Shown in pieces: positions 7,319-15,209 of a stretch of 64,000 nucleotides of DNA. Origin of the DNA: CAZEAP01 sp964510315 (lineage in GTDB: Bacteria > Planctomycetota > Brocadiia > SM23-32); contig CAZEAP010000001.1 in assembly GCA_964510315.1 (NCBI GenBank), positions 186,001 to 250,000 on the forward strand, given 5' to 3'. Numbering within the stretch: position 1 is the first letter of the stretch; each line of letters opens with the position of its first letter. The translations under genes and the position numbers were made by a program. The notes below the pieces were generated by a model, which did no database searches, was not told where the DNA came from, and was given only the letters and a program-made list of their open reading frames with translations.

Positions 7319-8425
7319 ATGTCCACAGAAGGTCCGTTTGGGAACGCGAGCGAGGGTTCGGCGCCTGCGCCCGTCGACCGGGGCGCCCCGCCGAGCGAGC
7401 GCGGCAACAGCGGCCGCACCTCCAGGACGCTGTGGATCGGATGCCTGATGGGCGTGGTGGGCGGTTTTACCGTCCTGGTGCTGCTGGTCGGGGCCTTCAT
7501 CGTGCTGCTCGTCGCTCTCTCGGCAATGGCCACTTCTTCTCCCGCGCCGGGCCGGATACAGATCCAGGAATTCCACGTCGGCGGCAAACGAGGGGAGGCC
7601 AAGGTCGCCGTCATCCCCGTCCGCGGCATCCTCCTGCGCGAGGGGGGGACGATCACTCGGGACCCCCTGGCGATGCTGGAGGCGATGCTGGAGAAGGCGC
7701 GGAAGGACGAGCAAGTCAACGGCGTCATCCTGTCGGTCGACAGCGGCGGTGGTGGAATGACCACCTGCGACATGATGCGCGATCGCCTGCTGAACTTCCG
7801 GGAGGAGACCGGCTACCCGGTGGTCGTTCTCATGGGCGACGTGGCGGCTTCGGGAGCCTACTACATCAGTTGCGTCGGCGACTATCTGGTGGCCCACCCC
7901 ACCAGCCTGACCGGGAGCATCGGCGTGGTGTTCCCGTTCTACGACGCTTCCGGGCTGCTGGAGAAGGTCGGCGTGGAGGACCGAAGCGTCAAAAGCGGCA
8001 AGTTCAAAGAGCTGGGCTCTCCGTTCGCGGAGAGAAGTCCCGAGCAGTGGAAGGCGGAGAAGGAACTGCTCAGTGACATCATCCAGCAAATGCACGACCG
8101 TTTCGTTCAGGTCGTTGCCGAGGGGCGCGGAATAGGGCCCGATGCGGTGCGCGAACTTGCTGATGGGCGCATCTTCACCGCAAGGGGCGCCGAGGAGAAT
8201 AACCTGGTAGACAGCATCGGCTATCAGCAGGACGCCGTGGAGAAGGTCAAGGAACTGGCGGGGCTGAAGGAGGTCCACGTGGTCGAATATACACGCAGGC
8301 CCACTCTGAAGGACGTGCTGCTGGGCCTGGGCCGCGGGCGGGTCGTGAACGTCCAGCTCCGAGGCGCCCCGACTTCCGAAGGGCACCGCCGCCCGATGTA
8401 CCTGTGGCAGCCGGCCGTCCGATGA
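7319..8425 (+). CDS. sppA: Signal peptide peptidase SppA (protease IV family, short form)
   Basis: 368-residue membrane-bound serine peptidase that degrades cleaved signal peptides. An N-terminal tail of about 36 residues precedes a transmembrane helix at roughly 37-70. The S49 peptidase fold follows. The nucleophile Ser178 lies in GDVAASGAYYIS, and the general-base Lys lies in the SVKSGKFKELGSP stretch (225-230). The length fits the single-domain Bacillus type rather than the double-domain E. coli type. The ATG at 7319, seven bases after GGGGGAG, is preferred to an in-frame TTG at 7304. It is the first intact gene right of the repeat island, 95 bp before cysS. Confidence 0.92.
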   Translation: MSTEGPFGNASEGSAPAPVDRGAPPSERGNSGRTSRTLWIGCLMGVVGGFTVLVLLVGAFIVLLVALSAMATSSPAPGRIQIQEFHVGGKRGEAKVAVIPVRGILLREGGTITRDPLAMLEAMLEKARKDEQVNGVILSVDSGGGGMTTCDMMRDRLLNFREETGYPVVVLMGDVAASGAYYISCVGDYLVAHPTSLTGSIGVVFPFYDASGLLEKVGVEDRSVKSGKFKELGSPFAERSPEQWKAEKELLSDIIQQMHDRFVQVVAEGRGIGPDAVRELADGRIFTARGAEENNLVDSIGYQQDAVEKVKELAGLKEVHVVEYTRRPTLKDVLLGLGRGRVVNVQLRGAPTSEGHRRPMYLWQPAVR

Positions 8426-8520
8426 GCACCGCCCGAGCAGGCGCGGCATCCCGGGAAACCGCCGTGCATCGCCCTTTTCAGACGAGCTGGTAACACCGGC
8501 TGAACCGCAAGGGCTTCACC

Positions 8521-9990
8521 ATGCTGAAGGTCTATAACAGCCTTGGACGAGAACTGCAGGAGTTCGAGCCGCTGCACGAGGAATTCGTCGGCATCTACGT
8601 CTGCGGCCCCACCGTCTACGGCCACAGCCACGTCGGCCATGCCAAGAGCTACGTCAGCTTTGACGCCGCGATCCGCTATCTCCGCTACCTGGGTTACAAC
8701 GTGCGCTACGTGCAGAACATCACCGACGTGGGGCACCTGACCGACGACGCGGACCAGGGCGAGGACAAGGTCGGCATGAAGGCCCGCCGGCTCGGCATCC
8801 AGCCGATGGCCGTGGCCGAGAAGTTCACCCGCAGCTACTTCGAGGACATGGACGCCCTCAACGTCCTGCGCCCCGACATCTGCCCGCGGGCCAGCGGTCA
8901 CATTACCCAGCAGATCCAGCTCGTCCAGACACTCCTGGAGAAGGACCATGCCTACGAGGTGGACGGGACGGTTTACTTCCACGTCCCCGACTTCGAGGAG
9001 TACGGCAAGCTCAGCGGCCGCAGCCTGGACGAGCTGATGGAGGGCGTTCGGGTGGAGACGAGGGGGGAGAAGCGGCATCCCGCCGACTTCGCCCTCTGGA
9101 AGAAGGCCGAGCCCGGGCACATTATGCGCTGGCCCAGCCCCTGGTCCGAGGGCTATCCCGGCTGGCACGTGGAGTGCTCGGTGATGTCCATGGAATACAT
9201 CGGCCACACAGTGGACATCCATGGCGGCGGACTGGAGAACATGTTCCCTCACCACGAGAACGAGATCGCCCAGGCGGAAGCGGCCACCGGCGAGCAGTTC
9301 GTCCGCTACTGGCTGCACAACAACATGGTGACCGTTGAAGGCCAAAAGATGGGCAAGAGCCTGGGCAACTTCATCACCCTGAAGGACGCCTTCGCCGGGA
9401 AGCCGCCGCTGGAGGAGCCGGTGCGGCCGATGGTGATGCGGTACTTCATTTTGGGCAGCCACTACCGCAGCCCTCTTGATTTCTCCGTGGAGGCGCTCAG
9501 TGCTGCTGAGAAGGGCCTGCGCCGCATCGAGAACACCCTCGGCCGGGTGCGCCGCACCACCGAAGGGGCGCCCGAAGGACCTGTGCCCCAGCGGGTGACC
9601 GAACTGATCGAGGATACCACCGTGAAGTTCCGCGCGGAGATGGACTCGGATTTCAACACCGCGGGGGCCATCGGCGAGTTGAGCACCTTCACCCGCGAGG
9701 TCAACCGGATCCTCGACGAGGGGGAGGGCTTGAGCCGCGCCGCGCTGCTCGCCCTCGATGATCTTTACACTCAACTGGGCGGCGACATACTCGGCATCGT
9801 CACCGAACAGACGGGGACCGAACGCAAAGCGGGCGTGGAGCGTGACCTTGTGGACGCACTGCTGGAGGTGCGCCGGGGGCTCCGCAAAAAGGGCGAGTTT
9901 GAGATGGCCGACGAGATTCGCGACCGCCTCCAGGAACTCGGCGTCCAGGTGAAAGACACCGCGGAGGGCACCGAATGGCGGTTCGAATGA
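8521..9990 (+). CDS. cysS: Cysteinyl-tRNA synthetase
   Basis: 489-residue class I aminoacyl-tRNA synthetase charging tRNA-Cys. The HIGH motif is HVGH at 37-40. Cys28 in YVCGPTVYG is the first zinc ligand, and the later WHVECS and FPHHENE segments supply the others. The KMSKS loop is KMGKS at 276-280. The C-terminal region ends with the DALIDE-type helical domain. The ATG start follows AAGGG. Length and motifs are standard. The gene stands alone between sppA and the ferritin group, with 95 bp upstream. No T-box or other leader was recognised. Confidence 0.97.
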   Translation: MLKVYNSLGRELQEFEPLHEEFVGIYVCGPTVYGHSHVGHAKSYVSFDAAIRYLRYLGYNVRYVQNITDVGHLTDDADQGEDKVGMKARRLGIQPMAVAEKFTRSYFEDMDALNVLRPDICPRASGHITQQIQLVQTLLEKDHAYEVDGTVYFHVPDFEEYGKLSGRSLDELMEGVRVETRGEKRHPADFALWKKAEPGHIMRWPSPWSEGYPGWHVECSVMSMEYIGHTVDIHGGGLENMFPHHENEIAQAEAATGEQFVRYWLHNNMVTVEGQKMGKSLGNFITLKDAFAGKPPLEEPVRPMVMRYFILGSHYRSPLDFSVEALSAAEKGLRRIENTLGRVRRTTEGAPEGPVPQRVTELIEDTTVKFRAEMDSDFNTAGAIGELSTFTREVNRILDEGEGLSRAALLALDDLYTQLGGDILGIVTEQTGTERKAGVERDLVDALLEVRRGLRKKGEFEMADEIRDRLQELGVQVKDTAEGTEWRFE

Positions 9991-10035
9991 CGGGCCGGCG
10001 GGGGACGGCATCTGGCGGGAAAACCGGCCGTTGAA

Positions 10036-10063
10036 TTGACTGTCCGACCACAAGAGGTATACT
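10036..10063 (+). promoter_or_regulatory. Sigma-70 promoter candidate (TTGACT-16-TATACT)
   Basis: TTGACT at 10036-10041 and TATACT at 10058-10063 with a 16 bp spacer. It is followed by a leader of about 110 nt before the ATG at 10183. Both boxes match consensus at 5 of 6. Confidence 0.65.
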
Positions 10064-10182
10064 GAAAGGGTTACCCACGGGGGCGAAGCGAGGCAGCGCA
10101 GTTCCCGGACCTCAAAGGCCGATGATCGGCCGTGGCAAACTGGCGGGTCCCGGTGATTCCGGCCGCAATTTCGGGGGAGAAC

Positions 10183-10452
10183 ATGAGTTCCACCACAGAA
10201 ACACACTGTGACGACCTGTTCCGCTACTCCCTCAAAGGACGGGGAGAGAGCCTGGAATTCACGTCTTTTGAGCTGCTGGGGCCTTTGAAAGGCACCGAAC
10301 TCGACTCGGCCCTGGCGGGCTACTTCGTGGGGCGGCGGCTGGCCGAGGTCTCCGCCAAAGACCTGCCGCCGGGATGCTGCACGGAGGAAGGCCAGTGCCG
10401 GACGCACATCATCCGGCATGTCCTTGAGGTCAAGGAGCTGTTGGAGAAGTAA
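10183..10452 (+). CDS. Small conserved-looking protein with a Cys cluster, function unknown
   Basis: 89 residues starting at an ATG preceded by GGGGGAG. A GTG 51 bases upstream is in frame but has no ribosome site. The protein is acidic and has no signal peptide or membrane segment. It has one Cys in THCDDLF near the start and a C-C-x5-C cluster (PPGCCTEEGQC) about two thirds in, which could bind a metal or Fe-S cluster. It has its own promoter and sits directly upstream of two ferritin-like genes, so a role in iron or redox handling is possible but only inferred. Family not recognised. Confidence 0.7.
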   Translation: MSSTTETHCDDLFRYSLKGRGESLEFTSFELLGPLKGTELDSALAGYFVGRRLAEVSAKDLPPGCCTEEGQCRTHIIRHVLEVKELLEK

Positions 10453-10526
10453 GCGGGGAGCAGAAGTCCGTTCGGAGCGCCGCTTTTCGGACGCTCGGAG
10501 AGGGGCGCGGGCAGTCGGGCGTAGGC

Positions 10527-10556
10527 TTGCGCAAGGCGCCTGTTAAGGGGTATACT
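10527..10556 (+). promoter_or_regulatory. Sigma-70 promoter candidate for the ferritin gene
   Basis: TTGCGC at 10527-10532, an 18 bp spacer, and TATACT at 10551-10556, about 80 bp before the ferritin ATG at 10636. No clear Fur box was seen. Confidence 0.55.
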
Positions 10557-10635
10557 TGTTGTAGATGGGCCGGCCGGGGGCTCTGGCACGACGGCCCTTC
10601 TTTTCGGGTTTGCCACTTCATCGGGGGGGAAGTAC

Positions 10636-11157
10636 ATGTTGACAGGTCGGATGGTCGGGGAGTTGAACGAGCAGATGAACGCCGAGCTGTATTCCGCTTA
10701 CCTCTACGTGGGTATGGCGGCATGGTTCGATGCGGAGGGCCTTTCCGGCATGGGGGCGTGGATGCGCGCGCAGGCGCAGGAGGAAACGTTCCACGCGTTC
10801 AAGTTCTATCACTACATCGACGAGCGGGGCGGGCGGGTGCAGCTTTCCGCCATCGAGGAGCCCCCGGCCGAGTGGGACTCTCCGCTGGCGGTCTTCCGAC
10901 ACGTCGCCGAGCACGAGGCGAATGTAACCAGCCTCATCAACGGCCTGGTGGACAGCGCCGAGGAGGAGCACGACCACGCCACCCGGGCTTTCCTCCAGTG
11001 GTTCGTCAGCGAACAGATAGAAGAGGAAGCCTCCGCCGACGAAATCGTCACGCGCCTGGAGCGCATCGGAGATTCCGGGAACGGGCTGGTCATGCTCGAC
11101 AGAGAGCTTGGCCAGCGGACTTTCACGCCTCCGACACAGGAGGAAGAGGTCGAATGA
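10636..11157 (+). CDS. Ferritin (non-haem, bacterial FtnA type)
   Basis: 173-residue four-helix ferritin that oxidises and stores iron in a 24-mer shell. The ferroxidase ligands fall at the same positions as in E. coli FtnA: Glu17 (NAELYSAY), Glu50 and His53 (EETFHAF), Glu94 (AEHEANV) and Gln127 (SEQIEEE). Glu49, Glu129 and Glu130 of the third iron site are also present. The ATG follows GGGGGGAAG. It has its own promoter at 10527-10556 and overlaps the next gene by ATGA, so both are made from one message. Confidence 0.95.
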   Translation: MLTGRMVGELNEQMNAELYSAYLYVGMAAWFDAEGLSGMGAWMRAQAQEETFHAFKFYHYIDERGGRVQLSAIEEPPAEWDSPLAVFRHVAEHEANVTSLINGLVDSAEEEHDHATRAFLQWFVSEQIEEEASADEIVTRLERIGDSGNGLVMLDRELGQRTFTPPTQEEEVE

Positions 11158-11651
11158 GCCCGACCTACAGCGCGGGAGAAATCTTTGAGATCGCTCAGCA
11201 GATCGAGCGCAACGGGGAAAGGTTCTACGAGAAAGCGGCCGAGATGGCAGAGGAGCCCGAGGCGAAGGCCCTGATGCGGGACCTTGCCGAGATGGAGCGC
11301 GCTCACCAGCAGACATTCGCCGCCATGAGCGAGGAACTCTCCGAAGAGGAGCGGTCCGAGCCGTTTTACGATCCGAACGGTGAAGCCGGGCAATACCTCC
11401 GGGCGGTGGCCGGCGGAGAGGTCTTCGACCTGCGCAGCGATCCCTCCGAATGGCTGGGGGACGGGCGGACCATGCGCGAGATACTCCGCAAGGCACTCGA
11501 CCTCGAAAAAGACAGCATTTCCTACTACGTCGGCATTCGGGGCGCCGTTCCAGAGGCGTTGGGCAAAGACAAGATCGAGCATATCATCCGCGAGGAGATG
11601 CTGCACGTGGCCCAACTGAACGAGGCGCTTCAGGTACTGAGCGGCACGTGA
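11154..11651 (+). CDS. Ferritin-like diiron protein (rubrerythrin-type erythrin domain)
   Basis: 165 residues, all helical. The diiron pattern is visible twice: Glu22 in ERNGERFYE with E48-R-A-H51, then LDLEKDSISYY near 117 and REEMLHV near 147-151. It lacks the C-terminal rubredoxin CxxC domain of classical rubrerythrin, so it is an erythrin-only protein like sulerythrin-type or rubrerythrin-family domains. An insertion of about 45 residues (GEAGQYLRAVAGGEVFDL) sits between the two helix pairs. It starts within the ferritin stop codon (ATGA), so it is co-translated with ferritin. Likely role: peroxide or oxygen detoxification, or iron oxidation beside ferritin. Confidence 0.85.
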   Translation: MSPTYSAGEIFEIAQQIERNGERFYEKAAEMAEEPEAKALMRDLAEMERAHQQTFAAMSEELSEEERSEPFYDPNGEAGQYLRAVAGGEVFDLRSDPSEWLGDGRTMREILRKALDLEKDSISYYVGIRGAVPEALGKDKIEHIIREEMLHVAQLNEALQVLSGT

Positions 11652-11728
11652 GGGAGCACCGGGGCAGTTCCAGAAACGCCTGAGAACGCGGGACGTGCTT
11701 ACCACAGGCTTCAGCAGTGGAGGATACG

Positions 11729-12760
11729 ATGGGGGTTACGACCGGAGACGGCCTGCAGCTTGCAGAAGATGCGCTCGGCCGAGCGCGCGCGCGCGAACCC
11801 CTCACCGACCCGGAGGAGATAGGGGCCCTCTTGGAGCTGCCCCTCTTCGGCCGGGCGTCGGCCGTGTTGATTGCCGGGGCGCGCGAACTGTCATACCTGG
11901 CCTGCGACGGCAAGGCGGAGGTGCACGGTCAGACTTCCGTCAACCTGGGTCCCTGTCCGCGAGACTGCCAGTTCTGTGCCTTTGCCCAGGAAAATGGCGT
12001 ATTCGGGGAGCATAAGGAACTGCCGTTGGAATACGTAATCCACCAGTGCCGCACTTTCGAAGCCGACGGCGCAAATGCCGTCTTCTTGATGGCCACCGGG
12101 AACTACCCTTTCCGGCGATTCGTTGAGCGTGGCGCCAGTGTGCGGGAAGCACTCCGGCCGGAGACGACCCTGGTAGCCAACGTGGGGGACGTGACCGGGG
12201 ACGAGGCGAAGGAACTGAAACAGGCCGGCTTCGCCGGCATGTACCACGCCGTCCGGCTGGGCGAAGGAGAGGTCACCACCATCCCCGTGGAGAAGAGGCT
12301 GGCAACCTTCCGGGCGGCCGAGGAAGCCGGTCTGCGCCTGGGCACGTGTCTGGAACCGGTGGGGCCCGAGCACACGACCGAGGAGCTGGTGGAGAAGCTG
12401 CTGATCACCCGCGATGCGCAGCCCGGTTACAGCGGCTCGGCCCGCCGAATCCCGCTCCCGGGCACCCGCCTGGGGCGGCTGGGGGCCGTCAGTGAGGCGC
12501 GGATGGCCCACGTCCTGGCCGTGGTGCGGGTGGTGCTGCCGCTGAGCATCAAAGGCAACTGCACCCACGAGCCCAACGCCCTCGGCGCCGCCGCCGGGGC
12601 GAACCTGTTCTGGGCCGAATCCGGAGGCAACCCGCGCGACACCGAGGAACTGACCGAGGAAAGCAGGGGCAAGACGGTCGGCGAGTGTCGGCAGATTTTC
12701 CAGGAAACCGAGTGGGAGTGCCTCGAAGGCCCCAGCGTCTTCTACAGGGAAAACGGGTGA
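11729..12760 (+). CDS. BioB-like radical SAM protein (HmdB/PylB-like rather than true biotin synthase)
   Basis: 343 residues with a radical SAM cluster motif C76-x3-C80-x2-C83 (GPCPRDCQFCAFA), in a biotin-synthase-type barrel. The region aligning to BioB Cys97 reads VFLMATG and that aligning to Cys128 reads TTLVANVG, so two of the three Cys ligands of BioB's sacrificial [2Fe-2S] cluster are absent. The fourth ligand Arg (RLSAGRE in E. coli) is replaced by SIKGNCTHEPN. Only the Cys in RLGTCLEP matches. Biotin synthesis is therefore unlikely, and a methylornithine-synthase/HmdB-like role is possible. The ATG at 11729 is preceded by GGAGG; a GTG at 11717 is less likely. It lies 77 bp after the ferritin pair. 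Confidence 0.82.
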   Translation: MGVTTGDGLQLAEDALGRARAREPLTDPEEIGALLELPLFGRASAVLIAGARELSYLACDGKAEVHGQTSVNLGPCPRDCQFCAFAQENGVFGEHKELPLEYVIHQCRTFEADGANAVFLMATGNYPFRRFVERGASVREALRPETTLVANVGDVTGDEAKELKQAGFAGMYHAVRLGEGEVTTIPVEKRLATFRAAEEAGLRLGTCLEPVGPEHTTEELVEKLLITRDAQPGYSGSARRIPLPGTRLGRLGAVSEARMAHVLAVVRVVLPLSIKGNCTHEPNALGAAAGANLFWAESGGNPRDTEELTEESRGKTVGECRQIFQETEWECLEGPSVFYRENG

Positions 12761-12788
12761 GGGTAACGGGGGATAGGACGGGGGCGGT

Positions 12789-13589
12789 GTGAACGAATCC
12801 GACGGAACGGAACAGAAGCCCGAAGCCACCCACAGGGGGCCGTTGCGCCGGTGGGCGCTGCCGATGGCTGTCGTGCTGGCGGCCGTTGTTCTGGTCGTCG
12901 CGGTAAAGACCCTTCCAGTCCGCGACCACTTTCTCTCCCTGCTCAGATGGACGGAGAACCTGAAGGAGGAGCATTTCATTCTGGCGGCGGGGGCCGTTGC
13001 ACTCAGCTACGTGGCCGCCTGCGTTTTTCTGCTTCCCGGGTCGGTCCTCACGCTGGGAGCGGGTTTCCTCTTCGGCATCGTGGGCGGCACGCTCACGGTT
13101 TCCATCGGGAGCACTCTTGGGGCCTGTGCGGCGTTCCTCGTGGGCCGGACGGTCGCGCGCAACTGGGTTGAGCGGCGCGTGGCGGGGCATCCCAAATTCA
13201 CGGCCATCGACGAGGCCGTCGGCCGGAAAGGCTTCAGGATTGTGCTGCTGACTCGCCTGAGCCCGATATTCCCCTTCAACCTGCAGAACTACGGCTACGG
13301 CCTGACGAAGGTCAGTTTCTGGTCCTACGCCCTGGCATCATGGATCGGGATGCTGCCCGGCACGGTGATGTACGTCTACTTCGGGGCGGGCCTCGGCTCC
13401 CTGGCCCGCGCCGCGGCCGGCGAGGTCGAGCGGGGAACCGCCCGGCGGGTTGCCTTCTGGGTCGGCCTCCTGGTCGCCATCGCAGTGGCGGTGTTCGTGG
13501 CCCGTCTGGCCCGGCGGGCCCTGCAAAAGACCATGGAAGTACCCGATCCGGAAACCGGCGAAGGTGAAGGAGACCAAACCGATGAGTGA
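12789..13589 (+). CDS. TVP38/TMEM64-family (VTT domain) membrane protein
   Basis: 266 residues. A first membrane helix spans about 23-42, followed by the VTT domain with the signature FLLPGSVLTLGAGFLFG and later RLSPIFPFNLQNYGYGLT. Further helices continue to about 250, and a short acidic tail ends the protein. These proteins belong to the DedA/SNARE-associated superfamily, linked to lipid scrambling or flavoprotein-associated redox in other bacteria. It begins at a GTG 26 bp after the radical SAM gene. It overlaps the flavoprotein gene by 8 bp, a pairing commonly seen in bacteria. Confidence 0.9.
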   Translation: MNESDGTEQKPEATHRGPLRRWALPMAVVLAAVVLVVAVKTLPVRDHFLSLLRWTENLKEEHFILAAGAVALSYVAACVFLLPGSVLTLGAGFLFGIVGGTLTVSIGSTLGACAAFLVGRTVARNWVERRVAGHPKFTAIDEAVGRKGFRIVLLTRLSPIFPFNLQNYGYGLTKVSFWSYALASWIGMLPGTVMYVYFGAGLGSLARAAAGEVERGTARRVAFWVGLLVAIAVAVFVARLARRALQKTMEVPDPETGEGEGDQTDE

Positions 13590-15102
13590 ACCGCCCGAAG
13601 TCCTGCCCGAAGACGGCCACAACCAGCAGTTGGCGGCCAACGTTCATCCGCCGGACTGGGAGAATCCCGAGCCGGCGCCGTCTTACAACCTGGTGGTCAT
13701 AGGGGCGGGCACCGCCGGGCTGGTGGCCGCGGCCGGGGCCGCCGGGCTGGGTGCGAAGGTGGCCCTCGTGGAACGGCACCTTTTGGGCGGCGACTGCCTC
13801 AACGTCGGCTGCGTCCCGTCGAAGGCCCTTATCCGCTGCGCCCGTGCGGCCGCAGAGGTCCGTGACGCGGAACGGTTTGGCGTGAGGGTCCCCGAAGGCG
13901 TTGAAGTCGATTTCCCCGCGGTGATGGAGCGCATGCGGCGGGTGCGCGCCGCCATAAGCGCCCATGATGCCGCCGAACGCTTTCGGGAGATGGGTGTCGA
14001 CGTTTTCCTCGGCGATGCCCGCTTCAGCGGAGGGGGAACCGTCGAGGTCGCGGGACGGGAACTGCCCTACAACAAAGCGGTTATAGCCACCGGCGCGCGG
14101 GCGGTGCATCCGCCGGTGCCCGGACTGGAGGAGGCCGGCTTCCTGACCAACGAGACCGTCTTCTCTCTCACCGAGCGGCCGGAACGGCTGGCGGTCTTCG
14201 GGGCGGGACCGCTGGGTTGCGAGCTGGCTCAGACGTTCCAGCGGCTGGGATGCCGGGTGACCATCATCGAGCGGAAAGATCACCTGCTCTCCAAAGAGGA
14301 CCGGGACGCCGCGGACATCCTGGCGGAGTCTTTCCAGCGGGACGGCGTGGATGTCCTGTGCAGTTCCGAATGCACCCGGGTCGAGAGCGCGGGGGACGAG
14401 AAGGTCCTGCACGTCGAGCAGGACGGTGAAGAACGCGTGATCTCGGCGGATGAGATACTGGTGGGGGCCGGGCGGGCGCCGAACGTGCAGGGCCTCAACC
14501 TGGAAGCGGTCGGCGTGGACTACGACGAACGGCACGGCGTCGTGGTCGACGACCGGCTTCGCACCACCAATCACGACATATACGCCGCCGGTGACATCTG
14601 CCTCCGCTACAAGTTCACCCACACCGCCGACGCCACCGCCCGTATCGTCATCCAGAACGCCCTCTTCTGGGGACGGAAGAAGCGCAGTGCCCTCACCATC
14701 CCCTGGTGCACCTACACCGATCCCGAGATCGCCCACGTGGGCATGTACGAAGATGACGCGCGGGAGCAGGGCATCGAGGTGCAGACCTTCATGCGCGAGT
14801 TCAGCGAGGTCGACCGCGCGGTGACCGACGGGGAGGATGAGGGCTTCGCGAAGGTACACGTCAGGGCGGGCGGCGACCAGATACTCGGCGGCACGATAGT
14901 GGCCCGCCACGCCGGAGAGATGATCAGTGAGCTGACCCTGGCCATGACGGCCGGAGTGGGGCTGAAGACGCTGTCCGGAGTCATCCATCCGTATCCCACC
15001 CAGGCCGAAGCGCTCAAGCACATCGCCGACGAGTACAATCGCACGCGGCTCTCGCCTTTCCTCCAGGGGCTCTTCGACCGCCTGATGGCCTGGCGCCGGT
15101 AG
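13582..15102 (+). CDS. Mercuric-reductase-like FAD/NAD(P) disulfide oxidoreductase
   Basis: 506 residues. The N-terminal FAD fold is GAGTAGLVAAAGAAGLG near 41-57. The redox disulfide is GGDCLNVGCVPSK with Cys72 and Cys77. The NAD(P) fold is FGAGPLGCELAQ, the second FAD motif is IYAAGDI, and the C-terminal dimer interface has HPYPTQAE with His469 and Glu476. There is no N-terminal HMA domain and no C-terminal Cys pair, so it is not a true mercuric reductase. About 35 extra N-terminal residues precede the FAD domain. It starts at an ATG inside the end of the TVP38 gene with AAGGAG upstream. The gene pair suggests an electron-transfer unit at the membrane; the electron acceptor is unknown. Confidence 0.93.
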   Translation: MSEPPEVLPEDGHNQQLAANVHPPDWENPEPAPSYNLVVIGAGTAGLVAAAGAAGLGAKVALVERHLLGGDCLNVGCVPSKALIRCARAAAEVRDAERFGVRVPEGVEVDFPAVMERMRRVRAAISAHDAAERFREMGVDVFLGDARFSGGGTVEVAGRELPYNKAVIATGARAVHPPVPGLEEAGFLTNETVFSLTERPERLAVFGAGPLGCELAQTFQRLGCRVTIIERKDHLLSKEDRDAADILAESFQRDGVDVLCSSECTRVESAGDEKVLHVEQDGEERVISADEILVGAGRAPNVQGLNLEAVGVDYDERHGVVVDDRLRTTNHDIYAAGDICLRYKFTHTADATARIVIQNALFWGRKKRSALTIPWCTYTDPEIAHVGMYEDDAREQGIEVQTFMREFSEVDRAVTDGEDEGFAKVHVRAGGDQILGGTIVARHAGEMISELTLAMTAGVGLKTLSGVIHPYPTQAEALKHIADEYNRTRLSPFLQGLFDRLMAWRR

Positions 15103-15209
15103 CGGCCACGGCCCCTGTGGCGGCCGGCTGGCGCCTGCTGTATCTTTGAGTCACGCCGTGCTGCCCGGCAGCTTGTTTCCCTTTACTTCAGCAGGCTACA
15201 GGTGCAAAC

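Noticed and set aside
6239..8449. Open minus-strand frame of 736 codons
   Set aside because: It is the antisense of sppA joined to the tandem repeat. The peptide has no recognisable motif, whereas the plus strand carries a full SppA with catalytic residues.
11729..12760. True biotin synthase (bioB)
   Set aside because: Two of three [2Fe-2S] Cys and the Arg ligand are not conserved, so it is called BioB-like only.
13582..15102. Mercuric reductase (merA)
   Set aside because: No HMA domain and no C-terminal Cys pair; there are no mer genes beside it.
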